Source: a virus. From it: a stretch of 42,697 bases of DNA. Below, piece by piece: positions 28,501 through 35,180 of the stretch. A program made the translations under genes and the position numbers. The notes under the pieces were generated by a model. It did no database searches, was not told the origin of the DNA, and was given only the letters and a program-made list of their open reading frames with translations. The stretch is from the IMG/VR virus record IMGVR_UViG_3300021365_002616, positions 1 to 42,697 of that record. One strand, 5' to 3'. The stretch's first letter is position 1, and every line of letters starts with the position of its first letter.

Positions 28501-29847
28501 TGAGTTTGGGTCTTCAGGTGAAAGGCGGTTTAGTTCTTCATCATCTTTTAAGATCTCTTGTAGTTTGTCACGACACAGTGTATCGTTATATAGGTACGCA
28601 ACGAGGTCGCCAAGACCAAAAAGTTCATCTAATACGTCAGTTCCAATTTCATTAATTGAGTCTCTAAGGTTGTCATAAAGACAAGAACCGAGTGTTTCCT
28701 CAATAGGAAACTTAGTAACTTTAATTTCAGGATAAGTATAAGTTTCTAGAAACTCACGCCATGGCTGTTCTACTCTAGAATTTAGTGCACGAGCCATTTC
28801 ACTTAAGTTTATAAAATAGTTTACTAAAGTTTCATTGTTCCAATCAAAACTTTTACTGCTGCCATTGCCAACTAATACTTTTAAGGATTTGCTTGCTGTA
28901 TAAACTGCGGGCTTATCTCCACATTCTTCGGTCCAAACTCTTATCACTCTAAGTCTTTTATCTTTAAAACTAAACTGAAGTTTGGTTACTTTTTCTTTAA
29001 ACAGGCCACTGAAAATATCTGCGATGCCTGCGTTAGGTAGTGCCATTCCCTTACTATTCAAGAAGCCTTTAAATTTGTCAATCATATCGGAGAATTGACC
29101 TCTTGAGAAGATAGCTGGATCTCCTACATCTTGAAGTTCAAAGCGATGGGTGGCCTTTCCGGTTGGACTCATGAAGTATGCGTCACCTTCTCCAATTCCA
29201 GATGAAACCTTCAATAGTTTTGAGTAGAAATAAAGACCTTTGCGTACCCTAATAGACTGGGCCATAAGGTTTTCAGCATTATAACTAACTTTTTCCCAAC
29301 CTGGGCCCGTCTCATCTTCTTCCTCTTCTGGTCCCATAACAGCATCAGCTAAGTCGTAAATAATATCAAACGGCACAGAATATAGTAATTTCAATCTTGA
29401 ATTGGGTCTTGCGTCAAGGTCAAACTTTTTAAATTGCATAGCTTTTGAAACTATACTAATTGTTTTTTCAGTTTTAAGTCTGGCACCAAGAGGACAAAAG
29501 TCAAGCATATTCTCGATTGCTTCTTGTTTGAATTCTTCAAATTTTGCTTGCAATTCTTCGTCTGGAGTGTTGTCAACAGTTCCATTGTCTGATTCAGCAG
29601 CCAAGATAGTTTGTAAATTGGCTGTAGAGCTATAGGGAGTAACTTTTGTTATTTGAAAATGACAAATTTTAGTGTTAAGAAACGGACTAAATATATCTTG
29701 TTTTTTCCAATCTGGAACAATCGACGTTGGATCAGGAGTACAAGGACCCTTACAGGGTAGTTCTGGGGTTGTTAAATCGTCGTCACAGACATCGATAACC
29801 CCATCGCGATCTATATCTTGGTATTTTAAAAATTTTGATTCTGCCAT
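22540..29847 (-). CDS. Giant virion-type protein (2435 aa) with calcium loop and two hydrophobic segments
   Basis: The N-terminus contains DIDRDGVIDVCDDD (residues 11-24), matching the D-x-D-x-D-G-x-x-D-x-C-D pattern of thrombospondin type 3/EF-hand-like calcium loops. A CxxxC (PCKGPC) follows. Two long hydrophobic stretches stand out: about residues 760-795 (LWLVAKFLAGMIIMIVVNQI) and about 1383-1420 (WAIENVIALIMLPFSSLISK). Around residue 1960 there is an acidic loop, GYYHIHLDDDGNEIYMAG. The C-terminus is basic. The start follows the spike-like gene by three bases with no clear Shine-Dalgarno. Between the hub genes and gp25 it could be a central baseplate or hub component or a membrane-penetrating virion protein. 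A tape-measure role is less likely, since long coiled coils do not dominate. No family was recognised, and no catalytic motif was found. Confidence 0.85.
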   Translation of the reverse strand: MAESKFLKYQDIDRDGVIDVCDDDLTTPELPCKGPCTPDPTSIVPDWKKQDIFSPFLNTKICHFQITKVTPYSSTANLQTILAAESDNGTVDNTPDEELQAKFEEFKQEAIENMLDFCPLGARLKTEKTISIVSKAMQFKKFDLDARPNSRLKLLYSVPFDIIYDLADAVMGPEEEEDETGPGWEKVSYNAENLMAQSIRVRKGLYFYSKLLKVSSGIGEGDAYFMSPTGKATHRFELQDVGDPAIFSRGQFSDMIDKFKGFLNSKGMALPNAGIADIFSGLFKEKVTKLQFSFKDKRLRVIRVWTEECGDKPAVYTASKSLKVLVGNGSSKSFDWNNETLVNYFINLSEMARALNSRVEQPWREFLETYTYPEIKVTKFPIEETLGSCLYDNLRDSINEIGTDVLDELFGLGDLVAYLYNDTLCRDKLQEILKDDEELNRLSPEDPNSPFGKEVAAILAKNQRWAKLSADDDVVLRMCVNAFAPVADGASNMANKLSPAIPAGNLGGSPGGPMGQMQPLWEEGLQSLKLCGLLDLVFDSLGCLMGGMSFDDALPIIIKKALQAMGIEQFGQLFVGLPPEKQAEMDAIVEKEMAKLGKGGPTTPNMLRPWASAEVIAAERVQTNPANLNNYESVKPPTYGQTMNELAGSERTILSGLDSVGSGDNSAGLDTIMQAYITALLEVFSDNLIVILDELNNFPGAPLIKDILSLTALSCPRPPLFHPGIDDFIKSLGLAFCRTPREVVIPTFNQALEFKLAFKDILYPLWLVAKFLAGMIIMIVVNQIIAKVCEILVRAVCKALETAGDIVMGLPDMLAGNTSLMDILRENVCGDDADDATVENTMIDLMSIMGLGPSAFADRDKTIAFANDLSLGVTRQEFSDALLGNPSEAYLEAADQLLEFVHTEHRDALPNKSSIARFTKGIGNLLPLEYREILKNYSNNNLGVDDGTPANPSICSTPEQLQRFQELRQEILGSRASKEQIDQLYCDLRDENLDDLEVMTELLNTGIGPYVSDKIPNILSTPGCEDGLLPYEPPQTIDAAIGFMGAALDGLENEYLDDMMGTGFTFFGMGDSNFGFLNMILADTLGNPLTNHHRKSSNRKGYVDFATNVANGGETSRGFFSFLQSNASFTEQEGQLTYFVGEWMKRQFLNAGNEYADPDAFGRGATYLEPGFVEIKAGGTHLRDQLTFSSTNKYVGRTIYKVNTTEMEYSTNILGNQGTSTIALPDFGYNTITGKVIEGRADIITAEDDEIEIIRLPRKGDPNYPGGKGQPKSSYDKSGADIALDFRDNSMGTYQGMDHGTNWSSNTFSWAGNTWSYGFEIQCFYSDIEEDPETKKIRNRPDDNIRVAIVEKVNYGADRRFASPLAKQITAEDMALPPFDLPNWIENIPIVGWAIENVIALIMLPFSSLISKLLAMLKYLFSNDIKRFRSFEFLAIDDGLDAFKIDKDVDENKEKALDINDFPNYLSTLTEVKGMPPQIYALADLLGQSPSAALKEKYDSTMQQFYKDFSKMIGENEYGWRTGASHDLVTPGMFEYGVLGPDGEFIPYDAISRSTFIGEVLGFDDEEMQLGMTYDQYVNGENARVIVLDPTVYGGTFNNPPLYVKKPHYAGWWGITEALFPGDTACKPHGKNLIDFDEIKQMLEDYYPSLEEDTRLYSDTECQRQVPFDRILPRYAKIQMYTLILAAIRIYASTHIMKAIGTFSTVQPKFPDNYSTIYSAYLAERMEEDFKNAQPAFWEFFNPFKDDEFWYSFLEQSVECYDFLVSSGAVETPVKGGYIQSASDAINDLQTHYRFTYRSEDTRKYRDEKGNKRTQTVPGLWEQKWTGDAGFFETLANFRERKNFEGIQEVEDEAKIFLQELINHELTKMGSKFVGAMEKAGFQAKIYDLDYWLFENKCVNSEIKYRSDKVVEVPVNVPSKADPDPLGEGSVFPGPYFTAGNQFRVAVDNNESDATGYSEEYIGYYHIHLDDDGNEIYMAGAKHDIGELYILGQGHDILVPVGDIVKVATVETVIEPPGELTKEVPAPGGRTATEPEGGDSTDNIAMGAEPIITKQNVGIGDFPHYGSGGSYTDDRPFKIEKYTSIDGVKYDDETAKSMILAQPSSSFLSDIYPGTLRMIKNKYGVEVGIEGNLGVRHGLIFYYQGTVVTSVEVDALDYQTSQFQTVQPNSKLLHCLVQNLKHDPKYKMFTSYIFSMKKVLGTLAIYNDYGFLASVGEVTVGTGDNFGSLLVTNKGFGGIMGALLKGLGLPVADQTLKGDWGGSDSDNPTNLKAVKSKPGSRAYINQKVGEVRVTMTDDIRDAYGLPWWYDDDIVFENVQQLAQGSFVTGNEGWMHPKDRPSLTPFTLHWDEWDRELLRNSRSRIKSMFKPLYYAAQDRPGKKSGKSPSLIKLRNLKARLFPAPGAGILPWWQRRRLKSNPYNADGEMCDGPDLLG

Positions 29848-29850
29848 AAT

Positions 29851-30873
29851 TTACGTTAGATAAACATTCGGACTGCGAACGTGTGTATCCCCTCCATAGT
29901 CTAGGAATTTTCTTTTTTCTTCTAATGCCCAAGCCCGGGCATCGAAACTTGCTTCAAGTCCAAATGGAATTGTTAGCCCAGCGACTCTAATTTTTTCAGC
30001 CTTAGCAATTGGATCTGAAAAGGGGGAAGCAATTTCAACTGCTTTCTCAGACATAATATTTAAAAATGCATTAAACATAGTTGCGTTTATTAAATCAACA
30101 TAATGATAAAGAGAATATAAACAAGCAACAAGGTTATGCCCCTTAACTGCAGGTTGCAAATACGGCACCATTTGTATTGGACCCCCTGGCTGGAATAAGC
30201 CCATCCAGTTCAACATACTGTCGGTATAGTTTCCACCAATTAATGATATTGTTCCAGCTTGAGGGGAATCTCCACCCAAACTGTTTTTTTCGTGACCACC
30301 TGAATAACCTTGGTTTCTACCGGTGACAATTTTAATATTATTTCTTGCTATCATCCTAACATCATCAGCCTTTAAAGCAATACCTGAAAGCAGATGCTTG
30401 TTTGAGCCCACATGTGCATCTCTTGGTGCTTGATCAATTCCAAAATGTTTATCTAAGTTTGTTTTTGAGCTGATATAAATTCTAGCTGCATCGCTGGTAG
30501 GCAATGGGCCGACAATAAATCCGTTTGGTGGGCCCGGTTGTTCACCTTTGTTAACAGCTTTAGCATTCAGGTTAGCGCCGCGGCCGACAACCATATCAAT
30601 AGCATCTGAGTTACTGTAGCCGCTAGCGCCGGCGCCGGTACCTAAGTGACCAAGCCTGTCAGAGCCCATAACGATATATGAGCCATAATGTTGAATGACC
30701 GAATTGTTTGGTGCTTCTCTGAAAGTTAAATTCTTTCGCGGTGTTCCACTGTGTAATAATCCAGAGTCACCCGGAATAGAGTTAAAGTTTTCGCCTCTGT
30801 CAATTTTGTCCTGTAAAGGCTCTAGAAACGAAAACGGCCGGGAAAATGCCGGTATCTCTTTAATAAATGCCAT
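29851..30873 (-). CDS. Spike/hub-like baseplate protein candidate (340 aa)
   Basis: Residues about 125-205 form a short-strand repetitive region with ARIYISSKTNLDKHFGI and GIALKADDVRMIARNNIKIV, followed by TISLIGGN. Alternating hydrophobic strands ending in 'ADDVRxxARxxIKIVTG' recall the beta-helix or spike part of gp5/VgrG-type proteins. Residues about 235-275 are helical (LVACLYSLYHYVDLINATMF). The gene lies directly after the M15 hub gene, so it may supply the spike that T4 gp5 carries in the same chain. AGGA is seven bases before the ATG. The spike role is an inference from pattern and position; it is very likely a virion protein. Confidence 0.8.
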   Translation of the reverse strand: MAFIKEIPAFSRPFSFLEPLQDKIDRGENFNSIPGDSGLLHSGTPRKNLTFREAPNNSVIQHYGSYIVMGSDRLGHLGTGAGASGYSNSDAIDMVVGRGANLNAKAVNKGEQPGPPNGFIVGPLPTSDAARIYISSKTNLDKHFGIDQAPRDAHVGSNKHLLSGIALKADDVRMIARNNIKIVTGRNQGYSGGHEKNSLGGDSPQAGTISLIGGNYTDSMLNWMGLFQPGGPIQMVPYLQPAVKGHNLVACLYSLYHYVDLINATMFNAFLNIMSEKAVEIASPFSDPIAKAEKIRVAGLTIPFGLEASFDARAWALEEKRKFLDYGGDTHVRSPNVYLT

Positions 30874-30912
30874 AATTTTGTCCTAATGTAATAAATATAC
30901 CGTTTTTTTAAA

Positions 30913-30941
30913 TTGATTTAAAGTTTTATATTTCAAATCAA
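30913..30941. repeat. 7-bp inverted repeat in AT-rich gap between hub and spike-like genes
   Basis: TTGATTT at 30913-30919 pairs with AAATCAA at 30935-30941. It is in the 71-bp gap (30874-30944) between the M15 hub gene and the 340-residue gene. On the minus strand the loop contains AATATAAAAC, a poor match to a late-type -10 box, and no T-run follows the stem. The gap may hold a promoter or simply a leader for the next gene, whose AGGA lies near 30882. Confidence 0.25.
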
Positions 30942-30944
30942 GTT

Positions 30945-32264
30945 TTAAAGCGATCGCAACTCTTCAGCTAAATCCGGTTCTTCTTCTGCTTCAGCAGCTG
31001 CTTCGGCGTACTGCCTAATTTCTTCAGGTACTGTTTCATCCCCGACTATCTCTCTTTCAGTTTGTGCAGTTTCACCAACAGTGTTACCCCCAGTTGAAAC
31101 AGTATCAACATTATTATCTCTTAAAGATTCAAAGAATTGTTGAACTTGTTCTTCGTTACCCCAATCTCGCGGATTGAAATCAAAGTGTACGGGGTCATAA
31201 TTGCTAAAGTTACCTCCCCATCTAAGAAACAACGGAGAGCCCATAGCAATTTGTGGAAATCCAGTTGATAACCATATTTGTTTATTGGCGCCTTTGCTAC
31301 CGCCGGTTTTTGAAGTAATGAGTGTTCCGTTTCTATCATAAAAGTTTAAGTCAATAGCCATTCCATAAGTGTGGCGACTTCGTGTCGGGCAAAGACCACA
31401 AGAGGCAGGCAGCGCCCTTTCACCTCTTTTCCATGCTTTATGCATTTCTTCTTGGTGGGCTGGATCTCTAAAACCCGATGTAATCTGAATTTTAAAACCT
31501 TGCTCATGAGCTGCATATATAAGCGCTTTAACCCATATATCGAAAGGCGCCTTAACCGCCGGCGGCCCACCGCCTCCAACATATTCTTTATGTGGTTTAA
31601 ATCCCGCAATTAGTGCGGAGTTTTTACCAGGAATATTTGTTTCATCATACAATTCTGCAAGTCTTCTTAGTTCAGATGGCATCTCTACTGCCGGTGGTGG
31701 CTCGTAGGCTTCACCAAATTTAAAGTAAGATCTAATCGAATCACAAGTCTTTTCATTTAGTGTTGTGTTTCCAGTTTCGTTAACGTGTAAAACTTCAACC
31801 AACTCTGCTGTTTGTAAGTTGTAGACCCCACTGCTGTGTTTATGTAGTCTGACCACAACATACGTGCCTATGTTGATGCCACGGTCTGCTTCTGCAACCA
31901 CAGTGGTGTGCAAAGCAACAAGTGCATTTTGCTGACACTTATCAGCCGCAAGTGTAATATCGCACGGATCTTGTAAAATAGCATGCGGGTTATTTCTCTT
32001 ATGAGTTATGCGAACTTTAAACTTTTTAAATGATTGATTCATTTTATTGTCGGCGCCAGCATAACCCAGGGCTTTATATTCATATGGTTCAACAGATTTT
32101 GGGTTAGTTATTACAACCGCTCTAAATTCTGTTTGATTATTAAAAGCCTCTCCATTGTCACCAAATATACTATCAATCAGCGATTCGATACCACCAAGAG
32201 TGTTATCTATTATCTCATCAATATTCAAATGACTTATCAGTGAGCTTTTTTTAACGCCCGACAC
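30945..32264 (-). CDS. Baseplate hub candidate with OB-like domain and M15 peptidoglycan peptidase
   Basis: Residues about 45-165 form a beta-rich region (FRAVVITNPK, INIGTYVVVRLHKH) that may be the OB-fold of gp5-type hub proteins. Residues about 235-370 are a clear M15 zinc peptidase: SGFRD at 263-267, SRHTYGMAIDLN at 296-307 giving ligands H298 and D305, and RWGGNF with DPVHFDF giving H360. The W-G-G...D-P-x-H-F pattern matches L-alanyl-D-glutamate endopeptidases such as the T5 endolysin. The C-terminus is an acidic, Ala/Glu-rich tail. The enzyme would cut peptidoglycan stem peptides during infection, taking the place of the T4 gp5 lysozyme. The start is GTG at 32264, overlapping the upstream TAG by one base. 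A free endolysin is the alternative, but the extra N-terminal domain and the tail-gene context favour a hub. Confidence 0.88.
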   Translation of the reverse strand: MSGVKKSSLISHLNIDEIIDNTLGGIESLIDSIFGDNGEAFNNQTEFRAVVITNPKSVEPYEYKALGYAGADNKMNQSFKKFKVRITHKRNNPHAILQDPCDITLAADKCQQNALVALHTTVVAEADRGINIGTYVVVRLHKHSSGVYNLQTAELVEVLHVNETGNTTLNEKTCDSIRSYFKFGEAYEPPPAVEMPSELRRLAELYDETNIPGKNSALIAGFKPHKEYVGGGGPPAVKAPFDIWVKALIYAAHEQGFKIQITSGFRDPAHQEEMHKAWKRGERALPASCGLCPTRSRHTYGMAIDLNFYDRNGTLITSKTGGSKGANKQIWLSTGFPQIAMGSPLFLRWGGNFSNYDPVHFDFNPRDWGNEEQVQQFFESLRDNNVDTVSTGGNTVGETAQTEREIVGDETVPEEIRQYAEAAAEAEEEPDLAEELRSL

Positions 32265-32560
32265 TACGAAGAATCCTTCTGTAGGATATCATATATTTCG
32301 TTTTTGTCATTCTCAGAAAGCTCAAAGCTTTGTTCTTGATTTTTAGACTTGAGGCCAATAATCTTTACAAGCTGCTCATTTGAACGTTGCATCGTCTCAA
32401 TGTGCTTTGCGGCGACGGGACTAAGTCCTCTGTTGTTGTCGGCATCGCAAGCAATTTGATTTGCTATTTCGTTCAAAAACTCTCTGGCTAATTTTCTATC
32501 ATCTCTAATATTATCAAGAGCCTCACCAATTAAAGTGTCGAGGTCCGCGTTTTTACTCAT
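32264..32560 (-). CDS. Small helical protein next to late sigma factor (98 aa)
   Basis: I choose ATG 32560, which overlaps the sigma-factor stop as ATGA and has purine-rich GGGAG/GTGG upstream. An in-frame TTG at 32578 is less likely. The 98-residue product is acidic and mostly helical (TLIGEALDNIRDDRKLAREF, then AAKHIETMQRSNEQLVKIIG). From memory, comparable proteins accompany gp55 in marine T4-like phages, but I cannot name the family. It does not resemble T4 gp33 as I remember it. A co-activator, a terminase small subunit or a hub chaperone are all open options. Confidence 0.8.
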   Translation of the reverse strand: MSKNADLDTLIGEALDNIRDDRKLAREFLNEIANQIACDADNNRGLSPVAAKHIETMQRSNEQLVKIIGLKSKNQEQSFELSENDKNEIYDILQKDSS

Positions 32561-33294
32561 AAGTTTCCACTCTCCCAATCTGTCTTAAAAGAATAATATT
32601 TCTTTTTAAACTTCTTGAGTGAGTTAACTATCTGTTTTGTATTTAAGCCAGTTATCTCACGCAAGTATAGATAAATAGCTTTTTTGTTAAAAATTTCAAT
32701 ATCGTCTTTTGATTCAAACAGGATATTTATAGCCTTATAAACCTTTAGATCGTTATCTTTCATTTGGTTTTCATCCCACGATTTTATTTCAGAATAAAAG
32801 TGAGACCAAAATTCTTCTGTCTCTCTCTCTGAGAGATACGATTCTGTTGTTGAGAGGAACTCTTCTTCATAATGTTTGGCTATGTTGTCATAGTCAACTT
32901 CTCTCTCGCGCTGCTTCTGTTGTTTTTTAACCTTGTTGATAAACCAATTCTTAGTAATAACTGAAAAGTATGAGAAGGCTTTTGAACCTTTACTCGGGTT
33001 GTATTTATCTAAGATGGTCATTAACCAAATTTTACACTCATCGCGTAAGTAATCGATATTGGGCAAATTGGTAAACTTGTACGTAAACACAATCTTGTCA
33101 ACCATTTCACCTAACGCAGGCTGGATATATGTTACATAAAGATGAGTTCTTTCTTGTCTGCAATTAGTGATTGTATACCTAATAATTGCATCTTCATGAA
33201 CCTGGGTAAAGTAGTGGTTCTTTTTTTTGGCACTACCCTTCTTTCGTCGGCGTCTTCTTCTAACTATTGGTTTAGGCTGTTGCTGCTTGTTCAT
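32557..33294 (-). CDS. 55: Late-transcription sigma factor, T4 gp55-like
   Basis: In T4, gp55 is a small sigma factor that directs host RNA polymerase to TATAAATA late promoters together with gp33 and the sliding clamp. Here a highly basic N-terminus (VRRRRRRKKGSAKKK) precedes helices containing YLRDECKIWLMTILDKYNPS and KAFSYFSVITKNWFINKVKK (about residues 82-124). That is the region 2-like core with the 'KYNP-KG-AFSYF' signature seen in gp55 homologues. The C-terminal part (LYLREITGLNTKQIVNSLKK) resembles a helix-turn-helix. I use ATG 33294 (245 aa); TTG 33300 would add two residues but sits too close to the AGAAG motif. The N-terminus overlaps the previous gene by 23 bp. The downstream tail genes would be among its targets. 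Confidence 0.85.
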   Translation of the reverse strand: MNKQQQPKPIVRRRRRRKKGSAKKKNHYFTQVHEDAIIRYTITNCRQERTHLYVTYIQPALGEMVDKIVFTYKFTNLPNIDYLRDECKIWLMTILDKYNPSKGSKAFSYFSVITKNWFINKVKKQQKQREREVDYDNIAKHYEEEFLSTTESYLSERETEEFWSHFYSEIKSWDENQMKDNDLKVYKAINILFESKDDIEIFNKKAIYLYLREITGLNTKQIVNSLKKFKKKYYSFKTDWESGNL

Positions 33295-33613
33295 TGTCAA
33301 TTTCTTCTGGTTCCTCGGCTATAGTGCCCGCTTCAGTCAAAGAATAGATAAATTCAAAAGTCTCAAGTTGCTCATTGAAAGATTGCGCGTGATCAACTAA
33401 GCCATGCAAAGTTTGATCGCCATAATACATTTCCATCTGATATAGACTGGAGACGTGTTCGGAGAATGAATCAATCATTGTCTTTAAATCTCCAAGTTCT
33501 TCTGAAACATACAAAAGCCTTGAGATAGCAGAGCGAGCATAAACAAAAACACCAATGTTTAACAGCACACTAAATGTTGTTGTAATCGCTAATATAATTT
33601 CAAGTTCAGTCAT
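33272..33613 (-). CDS. Single-pass membrane-anchored small protein upstream of gp55
   Basis: Residues about 5-27 (IILAITTTFSVLLNIGVFVY) form one strong membrane helix near the N-terminus. An amphipathic, partly coiled-coil segment follows (LYVSEELGDLKTMIDSFSEH) with a 'YGDQTLHGLVDHAQSFNEQL' stretch, then an acidic C-terminus. The pattern suggests a small inner-membrane protein with a cytoplasmic tail. I remember a similar protein beside gp55 in marine T4-like phages, without a function. Its ATG overlaps the zinc-ribbon gene stop by eight bases and its end overlaps the gp55 start by 23 bases, so all three are probably co-translated. Confidence 0.8.
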   Translation of the reverse strand: MTELEIILAITTTFSVLLNIGVFVYARSAISRLLYVSEELGDLKTMIDSFSEHVSSLYQMEMYYGDQTLHGLVDHAQSFNEQLETFEFIYSLTEAGTIAEEPEEIDNEQAATA

Positions 33614-33851
33614 AATTTTTTTTAGATCCTTTTTTAAGATCTTCTAGTATTTCTCTATTTTCTTCAATATATTTTTTTGTTAAGTTACCAGTTGATTTCT
33701 CTTTCTTCTTTGATAAGTGAATTGGCTTTGTGAGCATCTTTTTGATTTTATCAGATTGACACTCAATGCAAATATCTTGTTTATCATTCATTCCGTGAAA
33801 TACAGTAAAATCAACTTGGCAACTTTCACAAAAATATATGTAACGTGGCAT
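33606..33851 (-). CDS. FmdB-type zinc ribbon protein
   Basis: The first 40 residues match the FmdB/CxxC_CXXC_SSSS zinc ribbon family. The sequence is PRYIYFCESCQVDFTVFHGM with Cys8 and Cys11, then Cys28 and Cys31 in ICIEC, followed by IKKMLTKP. The four cysteines would bind one zinc ion. The C-terminal half is lysine-rich and probably helical. Small FmdB-like proteins are frequent in phages and bacteria, but their role is poorly known; nucleic-acid or protein binding is possible. Length (81 aa) is typical. It lies between the 80-residue gene (7 bp away) and the membrane protein (8-base overlap). Confidence 0.88.
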   Translation of the reverse strand: MPRYIYFCESCQVDFTVFHGMNDKQDICIECQSDKIKKMLTKPIHLSKKKEKSTGNLTKKYIEENREILEDLKKGSKKNYD

Positions 33852-33858
33852 TTCTCAA

Positions 33859-34101
33859 TTATTCTACCATGTTGAGTAGGTCTTGTTCAGTAATTTTCTG
33901 TTCACTAGAAACGCGTACAGTTGGTGGGTTAGATACTATCAAACCCTGCTCTGTGTTTACTAACTCAAAACCTTTCAAAATTGGTACAATATCCATTTCG
34001 TTCAACAGTGATTCTTGTAAAGCCATCATAACTGCTCCGAGAGCCTGGTTAGATAACTTTAAGCTTGATTGTTGAGTTTCGTTTTCATTGTTAAGTTTCA
34101 T
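33859..34101 (-). CDS. Conserved-looking small protein of unknown function (80 aa)
   Basis: I choose ATG 34101 because AGGAG lies six bases upstream (34108-34112). Upstream in-frame codons lack such a site. The product begins MKLNNENETQQSSLKLSNQA, then a hydrophobic helix (LGAVMMALQESLLNEMDIVP) and a C-terminal IVSNPPTVRV stretch. No catalytic motif is visible. From memory, a similar 'LSNxALGAxMMALQ' protein is common in marine T4-like phages and in gut myophages, without known function. The start overlaps the end of the 82-residue gene by 11 bases. Confidence 0.82.
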   Translation of the reverse strand: MKLNNENETQQSSLKLSNQALGAVMMALQESLLNEMDIVPILKGFELVNTEQGLIVSNPPTVRVSSEQKITEQDLLNMVE

Positions 34102-34339
34102 TTTGTTCTCCTTTATTGTGTTTTTCAATATATGGTTTAACAAACCATTTAGCGTCACCTAATTTGTGACAGTGTACCCAATACCTAACCGTTCCATAAG
34201 GATCGTAAGGGTTGGTAACTTTTTGTTTTTTTACTACTGTGCCAGAACCGTAATCGCGGACAATATTAATATCGGAGTAAGTTTCATACCACTTAACTAG
34301 ATCACCTACTCTTATATCATTTTTATGTGACACTTGCAA
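34091..34339 (-). CDS. SH3-like small basic protein of unknown function (82 aa)
   Basis: The sequence DIRVGDLVKWYETY followed by GSGTVVKKQKVTNPYDPYG and YWVHCHKLGDAKWFV looks like a small five-strand SH3-like or Tudor-like barrel. In this fold 'VGDLVKW' starts the first strand. There is no ATG in frame. TTG 34339 has GGAG five bases upstream, and GTG 34333 has the same GGAG at eleven bases, so the start is ambiguous by two codons. It overlaps the epimerase stop by 11-17 bases and the next start by 11 bases. It is the junction gene between the sugar cassette and the late-regulation genes. Function unknown. Confidence 0.72.
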   Translation of the reverse strand: MQVSHKNDIRVGDLVKWYETYSDINIVRDYGSGTVVKKQKVTNPYDPYGTVRYWVHCHKLGDAKWFVKPYIEKHNKGEQNET

Positions 34340-35180
34340 TACATCTCCGTAAACCAGTTTTTAAATCAATTTTGGCGCGCCAGCCTATTCCATCTAAGCT
34401 CGATGTGTCCGCCCTAGAATTTTTTATGTCCCCATCACGTGACGGTCGCATATCCCAAATAACATCAAATACATTGTCGATATAGTCTTTTATTTCATTA
34501 AGGGTGTGGGCTTGGCCGGTGCCAACATCATAAACTTGACCATTAAAATTGTGTTTATAATTCATACAGTGCAAGTTAGCATCTACAATATCATCTACAT
34601 GAATGAAGTCTCTTGTTTGTATACCATCACCATCTAATCGTAATGGCGCATTGTTCTTTATTTTCTCTAACCATGCAGATATCACAGTTGAGTACGCCCC
34701 ACCGTATTTTTGATCTTCCGAATATACATTAAAATATCTCAAGGATACGGTATCTATATTGTACAAAGCACTATAGATTTCGCATTCTAGCTCAGTCATT
34801 CTTTTGTGAGCACCGTAGGGGCTACTAGGTATCTGAGCAGCTGCGGAGCTAGCAAATATCACTCTCTTGGCGCCAACCAACTTAGCATATTCAAGCACCC
34901 TAGAGGAACCTAATACATTATGGTTCAATGAGTCAGAAGGATTCTCTACGCTCCACTGCACACTTGGCTTAGCGGCCAAATGAAAAATGTATTCTGGCTT
35001 GAATTTAAGGTGACTAAAGTTCTTTTCGTTATCGAACAGGTGCCAGCGAATATCTAATTTTTCCGATGTTACTTGTGACTCTATATCAATGCCATAAACA
35101 CTATGACCTAGTTGCTTAAGTCTTGCAAACAACTTGGATCCTATGTACCCTTTGTGGCCAGTTACCAAGCAGTTAGCCAT
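34323..35180 (-). CDS. NAD-dependent sugar epimerase/dehydratase (GalE/RmlB-like extended SDR)
   Basis: This 285-residue protein has the extended-SDR pattern. The nucleotide-binding loop is TGHKGYIG (7-14), the acidic switch is YGIDIES, FHLAAKPSVQWSVENP lies around 65-81, and the catalytic serine stretch FASSAA is followed by YGAHK (Tyr122, Lys126). RYFNVY and LDGDGIQTRDFIHVDDI complete it. Enzymes of this type interconvert or dehydrate NDP-sugars such as UDP-glucose. The exact sugar cannot be read from the sequence. I choose ATG 35180 with GAGG upstream rather than 35192; it overlaps the previous gene stop by eight bases. It is the last sugar gene before the late-regulation block. Confidence 0.88.
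   Translation of the reverse strand: MANCLVTGHKGYIGSKLFARLKQLGHSVYGIDIESQVTSEKLDIRWHLFDNEKNFSHLKFKPEYIFHLAAKPSVQWSVENPSDSLNHNVLGSSRVLEYAKLVGAKRVIFASSAAAQIPSSPYGAHKRMTELECEIYSALYNIDTVSLRYFNVYSEDQKYGGAYSTVISAWLEKIKNNAPLRLDGDGIQTRDFIHVDDIVDANLHCMNYKHNFNGQVYDVGTGQAHTLNEIKDYIDNVFDVIWDMRPSRDGDIKNSRADTSSLDGIGWRAKIDLKTGLRRCIASVT

Noticed and set aside
30950-30957. GCGATCGC, the cyanobacterial HIP1 palindrome
   Set aside because: I noticed only one copy in the window; it does not support a cyanobacterial host.
30945-32264. M15 protein as the free lytic endolysin
   Set aside because: An extra 230-residue N-terminal region and position directly before spike-like and baseplate genes favour a virion hub, though not proven.
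32724-32731. Perfect T4 late-promoter box TATAAATA on the minus strand inside the gp55-like gene
   Set aside because: In an AT-rich genome several copies of this 8-mer are expected by chance in 42 kb; another copy lies inside the 1387-residue gene (near 5452). Position about 150 bp before the next start is not decisive.
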